From Oligoflexales bacterium (GTDB taxonomy: Bacteria; Bdellovibrionota; Oligoflexia; Oligoflexales; Oligoflexaceae): 5,627 nt of DNA. The notes beneath the pieces were generated by a model that was not told the DNA's origin, searched no databases, and saw nothing but the letters and a program-made list of their open reading frames with translations. Shown piece by piece: positions 1 to 5,627 of this stretch. The position numbers were made by a program, and so were the translations under genes. Positions within the stretch are counted from its first letter, which is position 1. Each line of letters begins with the position of its first letter. Where the stretch lies: assembly GCA_015232735.1 (NCBI GenBank), contig JADFZC010000191.1:1-5627 (forward strand), written 5' to 3'.

Positions 1-1779
1 AGAAGTCCCGGTTCCACTTGCACCATTATAGTGAAAACTTCCGGAGCTCAAGTTGTTCCTTCCGTACCAGCCGACCCAGGTTCCTGCGCTTGACCAGTGA
101 CTTACCCTGTGGTTGTTGAAATCGGCAACGAGCACATCTCCTTGAGAAGATAAAGCCACATCCGCAGGAGAGTTGAAATATCCATCGCTGGATGAACCGG
201 AGTTTGAAAAGACGTTCTGATTCCATCCTGTGGAGGTCTGGCCGCCGCCGATCCACCCTGCAGTGGCACCGGAAGAGGCGTTGAGTCTCACAACCCTGTT
301 GTTTCCGGAATCTGCGATGTAGAGGTATCCCGAAGAGTAGGCAATTCCTTTTGGAGCATTGAAGAAGTTAATGGCCGTACTGGCAGCCAGTATTGCAGTG
401 TAGGAGTTGGTCCAGGTGCCTACCCCGGCGCCGATCCAGGCGCTGAAGGTTCCGCCTGTCGTCCATCTCGATATGCTGTTGGCACTGGAATTGGTAACGT
501 AAATGTAGGTGTCGTCGGTTGCTATGTCATCAGGACCGTTGAAATACTTGTTGGGAGTGTTGGATGACTGGGCCGCTGTGTTGGAGCTTATCCAGCCTTC
601 ATAGCCACCGCCGATCCAGCCTACGAAAAGACCGCCACCTGAAAGCTTGGCAACCCTTTGATTGTTCATGTCCGCGACGTATATGTAGCTGTTCGAGTCA
701 ACAGCTATTCCTTGTGGGCTTGAAAAGTAACCGAAGCCGGTTCCACTGGCTGGTGTCATGTCGGCAGTCCAGCCATAGTTGGAGTTTCCGGCACCGACCC
801 AGCCGTAGGACTGCTTGGGCTGGGAATACCAGGTGCTTGTGCCTGTGTAGGAGCCAGGGTAGTTGTACTTGTTGAAGGGGTTGGTAAGGTAGTTTACTTC
901 CACCTGGTTTGAGTATCCGTCACCGTCATCGTCATCGCTTGCATTCACTGTGGCGCCGTTAACTCCTATAATGTAGGCGTCGGGAGTGGTGAAACAGCCG
1001 CCTTCGTAATAGGTTGCGGTCTGGGAGACTATGGTAGTGACGCCATAACCTGCAAGTTCGGCAGTTGTCATGGTGTACATCTTGTCGGCTGCAGGAAGTG
1101 AAAGAACCTTCGATCCTCCTGCAAGAATGGAAAAGCCCCGGCCGGCCGGAAAGTCCAGCTCCATGGTGTTGCCACCGAAGGCATTTGCTGCGTTGGGGTT
1201 TCCAGGTATCATCTCGATTCCCGTGGGCTCATCAAGCATGGTCATGGTTCCCGAAACAGTGCTTGGGAACTTGACATAAATCTTGAGCATGTGGGAAAAA
1301 CCGCCATAGGCGAGGGGGACTTCTGCGGTCATTTCCTCTCCTTCCACCGCTACTGTCTTTTCCCCGGAAAACATCTCGAATCCCTTTTCGTTAAGGACGG
1401 GCATCACGAGGTCGCGTGCGGCAATGGCCTTGATGGTGGTAGGGCCTTCGGGAACTTTGAGATCAACCGAGGAGCCGGTGACAACGGCTTCATCAGCACC
1501 ATTATTGATGATTCTTGTATTTCCCTGATCGCTGACAATCGTTACACTGCCCCATTCGCCGCTTGCCTGGAAAATTATGAAGTTGGTTTCGCCAATGTTG
1601 CCGGAAACCTGTCCCGAGGGACAGCTTCCAAGCGATGATGTAAGCGATTTTGCCATGGTGGCAATGCTTCCCAGGTTCATGCGGGTTGATTTTTTCCGGG
1701 AGGCCTTTGTTTCATAACGCCCGCAGGATGAAAGAAAAAGAATCGCCGTTATCATAAAAAAAACGCCTGTTCGCTTCAT
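1..1779 (-). CDS. NHL-repeat lipoprotein, 3' end truncated by window
   Basis: This is a secreted surface or periplasmic lipoprotein, probably a beta-propeller used for binding. The frame is open from the ATG at 1779 to the window edge: 593 codons with no stop. Residues 2-18 form a signal peptide (K2, R3, hydrophobic core) ending in the lipobox L16-S-S-C19. Gly at +2 is compatible with outer-membrane sorting in a Gram-negative (inference). Residues about 35-270 are beta-rich with no family I recognise, and contain C53 and C262. An Asp-rich loop at 282-289 (DDDDGDGY, then SNxxE and TNP) resembles thrombospondin type-3 or dockerin-like calcium loops. From about 326 onward there are NHL-like units at P355, P416, P476 and P538, each with a [YV]-[IL]-x-[VI]-[AT]-[DN] strand; three of the four continue as [NS]N[QRH]RV. 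They alternate with G-W-[IVY]-G motifs at W327, W388, W448, W509 and W571. Start choice is supported by GAGGA at 1785-1789, 5 nt from the ATG. By eye the codons favour G/C endings more than the plus-strand operon does. The ligand is unknown. Confidence 0.9.
   Translation of the reverse strand, partial: MKRTGVFFMITAILFLSSCGRYETKASRKKSTRMNLGSIATMAKSLTSSLGSCPSGQVSGNIGETNFIIFQASGEWGSVTIVSDQGNTRIINNGADEAVVTGSSVDLKVPEGPTTIKAIAARDLVMPVLNEKGFEMFSGEKTVAVEGEEMTAEVPLAYGGFSHMLKIYVKFPSTVSGTMTMLDEPTGIEMIPGNPNAANAFGGNTMELDFPAGRGFSILAGGSKVLSLPAADKMYTMTTAELAGYGVTTIVSQTATYYEGGCFTTPDAYIIGVNGATVNASDDDDGDGYSNQVEVNYLTNPFNKYNYPGSYTGTSTWYSQPKQSYGWVGAGNSNYGWTADMTPASGTGFGYFSSPQGIAVDSNSYIYVADMNNQRVAKLSGGGLFVGWIGGGYEGWISSNTAAQSSNTPNKYFNGPDDIATDDTYIYVTNSSANSISRWTTGGTFSAWIGAGVGTWTNSYTAILAASTAINFFNAPKGIAYSSGYLYIADSGNNRVVRLNASSGATAGWIGGGQTSTGWNQNVFSNSGSSSDGYFNSPADVALSSQGDVLVADFNNHRVSHWSSAGTWVGWYGRNNLSSGSFHYNGASGTGTS
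55..804 (-). repeat. Tandem ~183-bp coding repeats (NHL blade plus G-W-x-G motif)
   Basis: The C-terminal half of the lipoprotein gene is an imperfect tandem repeat. The G/A-W-x-G codons lie at 787-804, 604-621, 424-441, 241-258 and 55-72, so the period is 183, 180, 183 and 186 bp (about 61 residues). The plus-strand core ccgatcca is identical in three of the five copies; the outer two read ccgaccca. The rest of each unit has diverged more. Each unit carries one NHL-like strand set followed by a Gly/Trp/Ser/Asn-rich insert. The array is cut by the window edge, so total copy number is unknown. Confidence 0.85.
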
Positions 1780-1784
1780 GATTA

Positions 1785-1789
1785 TCCTC
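1785..1789 (-). promoter_or_regulatory. Ribosome binding site for the lipoprotein gene
   Basis: On the minus strand GAGGA is followed by a 5-nt spacer and ATG at 1779. This fixes the start codon and gives a full signal peptide and lipobox. Confidence 0.8.
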
Positions 1790-1801
1790 GGTTCTGGTTT
1801 G

Positions 1802-1838
1802 TACCTATTATAAGAGTATAATTTTGCTTTAATAGGTA
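1802..1838. promoter_or_regulatory. Candidate operator: 9-bp inverted repeat around the -10 box
   Basis: TACCTATTA (1802-1810) and TAATAGGTA (1830-1838) are perfect inverted copies separated by 19 bp, with centres 28 bp apart. One arm covers the predicted transcription start of the lipoprotein gene. The other sits in the promoter spacer directly next to the -35 box. The upstream arm is not transcribed from that promoter, so this would act as a DNA site for a dimeric regulator rather than an RNA hairpin. The binding protein is unknown, and chance in AT-rich DNA is possible. Confidence 0.35.
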
Positions 1839-1844
1839 TGTCAA
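1815..1844 (-). promoter_or_regulatory. Sigma-70-type promoter for the lipoprotein gene
   Basis: The minus strand has a perfect -35 box TTGACA (1844-1839), an 18-bp spacer and the -10 box TATACT (1820-1815). Transcription would start near 1808 and leave a leader of about 29 nt that contains the GAGGA site. A second TATAAT (1812-1807) lies downstream but has no -35 box at the right distance. Only sequence match supports this call. Confidence 0.7.
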
Positions 1845-1957
1845 TGATTTGATATTATTCTTTTGGCGGTCTTGTCGTCAATCCATGGTTTTGTATAGGG
1901 GTCCGCACAGAAGCATATTCCGGGTGGAAACGATATGGCATTTTCCTGAAATTATTG

Positions 1958-1963
1958 TATAAA
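1958..1963 (+). promoter_or_regulatory. Weak -10-like element upstream of the plus-strand operon
   Basis: TATAAA lies 14 nt before the ATG at 1978, with no convincing -35 box 16-18 bp upstream (the sequence there is close to tggcat). If used, transcription would begin near 1970 and the leader would be only about 8 nt. That would fit the absence of a Shine-Dalgarno sequence before this gene. Apart from this element and the minus-strand promoter, I see no other signal in 1780-1977. Confidence 0.25.
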
Positions 1964-1977
1964 ACATTCTTGTAATC

Positions 1978-2994
1978 ATGATGGATTTTAATTATGAAAA
2001 CCCAGAAATACTGCCAACATCCAAGAAGCACCCACGGGGAAACGATATCGCCGTCAAGTGGAAGGATGGATTACACCTGACATATTGGGATTTATGGTTC
2101 CTGATAACAACATCCAATCGGTTTGACGCAAACCTTGATAAGTTGGAAGTGTTTCTTATTGAGAACATCACCAAAACCTTTCGCTTTCGCTATGAAAAAC
2201 AAACTGCCATTCGATTTCTGAGTCATGTCCATTATCTTCAGGGTCAAATTGATGTCATGAATATCCGCGATATCCTGAAATCCATCCCAGAGAAGCTGTT
2301 AAAAAAGGAATCCCTGAAGGCAGAAAAAAAAGTCCTGAAATTTTCTGATGGAGATGCCTTCTCGGAACCCATGAAAAATGCTCCATTCGTATTGCTTGAA
2401 AAAGAAGCTATGCGTGGCGAGTGGATCAGGTTTTCAGTAGACCCTACCCCGATTGCTGAAAGAAACGCCCGCATTTTCCTGCATCTCAAGGACGATTTTT
2501 TCTATAAAGGGCAGACCTTTTCACTTTCAAAAAGAGTTGAAAAAGCTGTATCCAATGAATTGAAAGCTACTCAGAATAATCCAGCCGCTTGTTATGCCGT
2601 CTACAGAGCGTTCACGACATTATACCATGAAAAACATAACTGGGATGATTCTTACGGTGTCATGGGAGATCTGTTGAAGGCATGGATGTCAGCCCTTGCC
2701 ACATTCACGCCCGAATCCACCGGAACCGAGCCACTTATTTTCTGGAAAGACCTGATTTGGATGTGTTTATGGGAGGCATACGGTTGCTTTGACGAAGATA
2801 TGATGGTTCCGCACGTTTTATCCCGGTCAGAAGACGACAGGAAGATAATCAGGCAGGTCTTGATAACAGCACACAGGAAGGCGACAGATGCCTTTGAAGA
2901 ATATAATGCCGAAAAAGCCGCGAAATATTACAAGATGTTTTTTGCCAATGAACCATTTGAAGCCGGAACGTCGGTATTACGGCTTGTACAATAG
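1978..2994 (+). CDS. Hypothetical protein, 338 aa, first gene of a four-gene operon
   Basis: I do not recognise this protein. It has no signal peptide or membrane segment and looks like a soluble, largely helical cytoplasmic protein. Visible parts are an aromatic N-terminal stretch (W28, Y36, W37, W40), a Lys-rich helix around 105-121, and a mixed segment at 137-180 that may be beta-rich. The helical C-terminal part includes WDDSYGVMGDLL (222-233) and a Trp/Cys-rich helix (W256 to C270). The 222-233 stretch faintly recalls a helical region found with SWIM zinc-finger proteins, but this is memory-level only and there is no CxC-type zinc motif. An in-frame TAA at 1960 leaves ATG 1978 or the adjacent ATG 1981 as the only normal starts. 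Neither has a Shine-Dalgarno sequence. The stop at 2992-2994 is followed at once by the next gene's ribosome site. Length and uninterrupted frame make it very likely a real gene, of unknown function. Confidence 0.85.
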   Translation: MMDFNYENPEILPTSKKHPRGNDIAVKWKDGLHLTYWDLWFLITTSNRFDANLDKLEVFLIENITKTFRFRYEKQTAIRFLSHVHYLQGQIDVMNIRDILKSIPEKLLKKESLKAEKKVLKFSDGDAFSEPMKNAPFVLLEKEAMRGEWIRFSVDPTPIAERNARIFLHLKDDFFYKGQTFSLSKRVEKAVSNELKATQNNPAACYAVYRAFTTLYHEKHNWDDSYGVMGDLLKAWMSALATFTPESTGTEPLIFWKDLIWMCLWEAYGCFDEDMMVPHVLSRSEDDRKIIRQVLITAHRKATDAFEEYNAEKAAKYYKMFFANEPFEAGTSVLRLVQ

Positions 2995-2995
2995 A

Positions 2996-3000
2996 AAGGA
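2996..3000 (+). promoter_or_regulatory. Ribosome binding site deciding the GTG start at 3007
   Basis: AAGGA begins one base after the upstream stop codon and lies 6 nt before the GTG at 3007. It is the clearest Shine-Dalgarno sequence in the plus-strand operon and is the main reason to accept the short GTG-started gene. Confidence 0.7.
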
Positions 3001-3006
3001 TAGCCC

Positions 3007-3180
3007 GTGAAGAACAGCTTTTGGGAATGGATTACAAATCCACCTATGTGGCCGGTAAACCGTGATAATAAAACATTCGATGAATGGTTTTCTGTGACAC
3101 CGTATGAAATGGTAGTTGGCTTTCGCTTGAACAGTATCTTCAAAATGCTCGAATATTTAAGAAAGGCGTCACTGCCATGA
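3007..3180 (+). CDS. Small Trp-rich hypothetical protein, 57 aa, GTG start
   Basis: This is a short gene that is easily missed because it starts with GTG. Support is positional: AAGGA at 2996-3000 is 6 nt upstream, the gene begins 12 nt after the previous stop, and its TGA (3178-3180) overlaps the ATG of the next gene (3177-3179) as ATGA. That is a classic translational coupling arrangement. The product has four tryptophans in its first 27 residues (W6, W8, W15, W27), a Pro-rich NPPMWP segment (11-16), and an amphipathic stretch from 33 to 53 ending in basic residues. It has no signal peptide or obvious membrane helix. I recognise no family. The size and position suggest a partner or adaptor for one of the neighbouring products, which is inference. 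Confidence 0.7.
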   Translation: MKNSFWEWITNPPMWPVNRDNKTFDEWFSVTPYEMVVGFRLNSIFKMLEYLRKASLP

Positions 3181-3557
3181 ATGAACAGTCATATAAAAAA
3201 GCCATAGAATATTTTGAAGAAGTCCAGAAGGCAGACAGGGGCGATGTGGCAGCACACGGAACAGATGAAATTAGAAAGGATTTTGGCATGAGCGAACGTG
3301 AAAAGATAACAATTACCGGTAAGGAGCATCATGCGTTGTCTTTCATTTATGGACTCAATACTAACGCACATTTGATGGTGATAATGGCGGACAGAACCGA
3401 AACCGGCAATTATATACTTGAGGGGTCAAGTGAAGCCTTTGATGAACTCACCAGCGACTTGGCGGAAGAGATTGAATATCGCCTTTCTCCCCCATCGAGG
3501 CTTAGACACTTGGAAAAGCTCTACCAACGCTTAACTCCTGATGTTGATGATTTCTGA
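3177..3557 (+). CDS. Hypothetical protein, 126 aa, translationally coupled
   Basis: This is a small acidic, probably cytoplasmic protein that I do not recognise. The ATG lies within the stop of the 57-aa gene (ATGA). A modest AAAGG at 3162-3166 is 10 nt away, so translation probably depends on coupling. Residues 1-37 are charged and helical. The middle (about 43-80) alternates hydrophobic and polar residues as in a small beta or alpha/beta domain (ITITGKEHHALSF, then LMVIMAD). The C-terminal part from about 82 is helical with a Pro-Pro break, ending in PDVDDF. There are no cysteines, no signal peptide and no known catalytic motif. The 3' end overlaps the next small frame. Confidence 0.8.
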   Translation: MNEQSYKKAIEYFEEVQKADRGDVAAHGTDEIRKDFGMSEREKITITGKEHHALSFIYGLNTNAHLMVIMADRTETGNYILEGSSEAFDELTSDLAEEIEYRLSPPSRLRHLEKLYQRLTPDVDDF

Positions 3558-3699
3558 TTTCCTTTCTGTTGAGACGGGTGAGTCGATGGTGCGGGAATAT
3601 ATTACGTCGCTTGATACCTACATGTTGAACAAGTCATTTGTTGCATGGACAGAGCAAAGGACAGAAAAAGTCTTATCATGTCTTGACCCAGGAAGCTGA
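3541..3699 (+). CDS. Possible small hypothetical protein, ~52 aa, overlapping the 126-aa gene
   Basis: In a different frame from the 126-aa gene, ATG 3541 (or ATG 3547, same frame) opens a run of 52 (or 50) codons ending at TGA 3697-3699. The overlap with the upstream gene is 17 or 11 nt, consistent with reinitiation after its stop at 3555-3557. No Shine-Dalgarno sequence precedes either ATG. A later in-frame ATG at 3586 has GGGTGAG only 3 nt upstream, which is too close to be convincing. The product is mostly one or two amphipathic helices with one cysteine, and composition looks protein-like. It fills space that would otherwise be empty between the operon and the kinase gene. It could instead be the decayed start of a longer gene or a chance frame. 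Function unknown. Confidence 0.45.
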   Translation: MLMISDFLSVETGESMVREYITSLDTYMLNKSFVAWTEQRTEKVLSCLDPGS

Positions 3700-3762
3700 T
3701 AGTCCGTGACCAGTGAACCCGTGTGGTCGACTAGGGAACAGTTGGATACTGAATCAACCTAT
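3700..3762. other. Convergent intergenic gap without a clear terminator
   Basis: The plus-strand operon and the kinase gene end facing each other here. The best hairpin is GACCA (3708-3712) pairing with TGGTC (3724-3728) across an 11-nt loop, and no T-run follows on either strand. Transcripts may therefore read into the opposite gene or stop by a factor-dependent route. I see no other element in the gap. Confidence 0.4.
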
Positions 3763-5627
3763 TCAGAAAAGCCGTTCAATAAGTTCAACCGAAAGAGGAG
3801 GCTCAAAACAGCCATCAGCTCCGGCTTGTTTTGCATCGTCTTCAAAATTAATCATGTTGGTTACAAGAAATATCCGGCATTTAAATCCCTGAGCTCTGAT
3901 TGTCTGTGTAAGTTCCGTACCCGACATTCCAGCACCCATATTCTGGTCTGTCAAAACAAGGTCGCAGCCGCCCAATTCCTTTAACTTGGCAAGCAAATCT
4001 TCCCCGTTGGAAAAAACGTGAATCGTATAGCCTTCCATCCTGTTAATAATCTGTTCTAAAACAAATCTGGGAATTTCATCATCATCAGCATAAAGAATAA
4101 CTCTACCTTTTTGTTTTGGTGTGTTTTCCGCAGAGTTATCAAAAAGCGATTCTTCGAGTAAAAAACGGAGCAGATACTGGATTACAAGCGGTTTTGAAAC
4201 AAACCCGGAAGCACCGAGTTCACGCGCAAGTTTTCTGTCTTCTTCCATGCACCGGTTCGTGTGAACCACGGACTTGAAGCCCTTCCCCTGCATGGATTTT
4301 AAAAAGTCAAAACCCGTTGATTGTCCTTTTCCAAGATCAACATCAACAATTCCATGAGTGATATTGTATTTCGAGGCTATCTTTATCGCGTCATCTACAG
4401 AACTTACATCGTAAAGTGATATCGAGTTTCTCAGGGTTTCATTCTCTGAGACAAGGTTCTTGACGACCGCCCTGTAAAGACTCTCGTCTTCAAGGAGAAG
4501 CACCTTGAAATGTCCGAGCGAAGACACTTTCTTGAGCATTCCATCAATTTCTGACTCACTTACCTCGGATTTTTGTACAAAAACTTCCTTCAGGTTTTTT
4601 GGAAGATTATCAGTTGAAAAAACTGACTCCTTCTCATTCGAAGAGGGCACATGAATCACAAACTCCACGCCCTTGTCATTTGCCATATTCCTTGCTGAGA
4701 TTGTCCCTCCGTGAAGACGCACAATCTTTTCGGCTGAGGCAAGACCCAAACCCGTACCCTTTTTCTTGCCCTTCGTGAAGGCTGATTCAAAAAGTTTTGG
4801 AATGTCGCCCTCGTTAAACGGGGGTCCGTCGTTTCCAATCACAATTTCAAATCCCCGTGAACCATCAGTAAGCTGTGAATCCCTGGTGGAAACAAACAAG
4901 GTGCCCCTGGTTTTCTTTCCAATAATTCTTATCGCTTCGATGCCATTTCCAAGGATGTTAACAAAAACGCGGGCAATCCGTTCCTCGTCAATAAGTGGTT
5001 TATGAACATGGTTGAAATAATAGCGGATTGAAATATCCGCTTCTTTGTCATCGGTATAGTCATTTGCAATCTGGGTTATGGCGAAACCGACTGTTTCTGC
5101 AATAATTCCTGGCTTGGTTTCCAGTTTCACCTCGCGGGAATAGTCGAGAATGTCATTAATCATGGCATTGACGTTCTTCAGTGTTTTCTCAATATCAATC
5201 CTTGATTTGTTCAGAAGATCAGGATTCGTCTTCATCAAATCAAACATTCCAAGCAGTCCTTTGACCATCGTAAATGGCTTTCGTACATCGTGAGCCAGCA
5301 TTGCAGTAGTTTGTGCAATACTGGAAAGTTTTGCATACTCTATTTCAAGTTGTGCAGAACGGGCGGCCTTCTTGAATATCGAAATAAAATCGAGAGACAA
5401 AATCAATCCCATTAATGGAATGATAACTCCGAAAACAAAAGGAGTTATGTTTGAGAATTTGTGAACCGCCCAAATTCTGGCAATGTCGGAAGCAATCGCC
5501 GCAGAAACAATTATAAAGCAGATGCTCATTAGACGATTATGTCGTGTTTTTGATGACCAGTTTTTTATAATATTTACTGTCAAAACCGCAGTCAGAAAGA
5601 ATAATACAATGAGCAGCAAAATTCTAT
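3763..5627 (-). CDS. Hybrid sensor histidine kinase with two receiver domains, 5' end beyond window
   Basis: This is a membrane-anchored two-component kinase that autophosphorylates on His and passes phosphate to Asp. Numbering is from the TTG at 5619. The frame stays open upstream to 5627 with no visible ribosome site, so the true start probably lies outside the window and TTG is only a lower bound. Hydrophobic segments lie at about 1-18, 31-51 and 58-82, with no recognised sensor domain. The HisKA H-box is HDVRKPF with H110. The HATPase domain shows the N-box (N221, N225), N-D-G at 263-265 and the GTGLGLA box at 288-294. The first receiver (about 371-490) has acidic E377/D378, phosphoacceptor D426, T454 and K476. 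The second (about 506-618) has D512-D514, phosphoacceptor D558 and T587, but the usual K-P is P607-P608. There is no HPt domain, so any phosphorelay must use a separate protein. The protein ends at LIERLF before TGA. Its signal and targets are unknown. Confidence 0.93.
   Translation of the reverse strand, partial: RILLLIVLFFLTAVLTVNIIKNWSSKTRHNRLMSICFIIVSAAIASDIARIWAVHKFSNITPFVFGVIIPLMGLILSLDFISIFKKAARSAQLEIEYAKLSSIAQTTAMLAHDVRKPFTMVKGLLGMFDLMKTNPDLLNKSRIDIEKTLKNVNAMINDILDYSREVKLETKPGIIAETVGFAITQIANDYTDDKEADISIRYYFNHVHKPLIDEERIARVFVNILGNGIEAIRIIGKKTRGTLFVSTRDSQLTDGSRGFEIVIGNDGPPFNEGDIPKLFESAFTKGKKKGTGLGLASAEKIVRLHGGTISARNMANDKGVEFVIHVPSSNEKESVFSTDNLPKNLKEVFVQKSEVSESEIDGMLKKVSSLGHFKVLLLEDESLYRAVVKNLVSENETLRNSISLYDVSSVDDAIKIASKYNITHGIVDVDLGKGQSTGFDFLKSMQGKGFKSVVHTNRCMEEDRKLARELGASGFVSKPLVIQYLLRFLLEESLFDNSAENTPKQKGRVILYADDDEIPRFVLEQIINRMEGYTIHVFSNGEDLLAKLKELGGCDLVLTDQNMGAGMSGTELTQTIRAQGFKCRIFLVTNMINFEDDAKQAGADGCFEPPLSVELIERLF

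Noticed and set aside
564..875. 103-codon plus-strand frame rich in Ser, Arg and Cys
   Set aside because: A shadow of the repetitive NHL region; the repeats on the other strand generate its composition.
1291..1638. 115-codon plus-strand frame opposite the lipoprotein gene
   Set aside because: It is antisense to the signal-peptide-proximal part of a well-supported lipoprotein frame and has no matching ribosome site or family pattern.
3529..3535. GCTTAAC, resembling one core of an integron attC site, which would make the small genes cassettes
   Set aside because: No matching GTTRRRY partner with the right arm layout, and no repeated site between the genes.
3708..3728. Hairpin as a terminator between the convergent genes
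   Set aside because: Only a 5-bp stem with an 11-nt loop and no T-run on either strand.
3706..3984. A 92-codon plus-strand frame with GTG start, 6 nt after the 52-aa frame
   Set aside because: About 220 nt lie antisense to the second receiver domain of the kinase, which is a clear real gene. It has no well-placed ribosome site and its composition (Ser, Lys, Cys-rich, no domain pattern) looks like a shadow.

Overview
The window looks like chromosomal DNA from a Gram-negative-type bacterium. It encodes a secreted lipoprotein with NHL-type repeats and a calcium-binding-like loop, and a large hybrid sensor histidine kinase. That combination is common in Bdellovibrionota, Myxococcota and other former deltaproteobacterial lineages. 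No marker gene is present, so this placement is an inference with low confidence.

Layout. (1) 1-1779, minus strand: the first 593 codons of a lipoprotein gene, still open at the left edge of the window. It has a lipobox at the N-terminus, a beta-rich central part, an Asp-rich loop, and four or more NHL-like repeats of about 61 residues, each paired with a G-W-[IVY]-G motif. (2) 1780-1977: intergenic. It holds a good sigma-70-type promoter and ribosome binding site for the lipoprotein gene. A perfect 9-bp inverted repeat brackets the -10 box and may be an operator. (3) 1978-3699, plus strand: a compact run of four unrecognised genes, 338, 57, 126 and about 52 aa. The second starts with GTG behind a clear Shine-Dalgarno sequence. 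The third starts inside the second's stop (ATGA overlap). The fourth overlaps the end of the third by 11-17 nt. This is the least explained part of the window and the best candidate for an undescribed multi-gene unit. (4) 3700-3762: a short convergent gap with no convincing terminator. (5) 3763-5627, minus strand: a hybrid histidine kinase (three hydrophobic segments, HisKA, HATPase, REC, REC) whose 5' end runs off the right edge. The second receiver domain lacks the usual conserved lysine.

How they fit together. The lipoprotein and the plus-strand operon are transcribed divergently from the 1780-1977 spacer, and the operon converges on the kinase gene. Sequence alone does not show that the kinase controls either neighbour. 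The four operon genes are probably translated together and may form one complex or pathway, but I recognise no catalytic motif in any of them.
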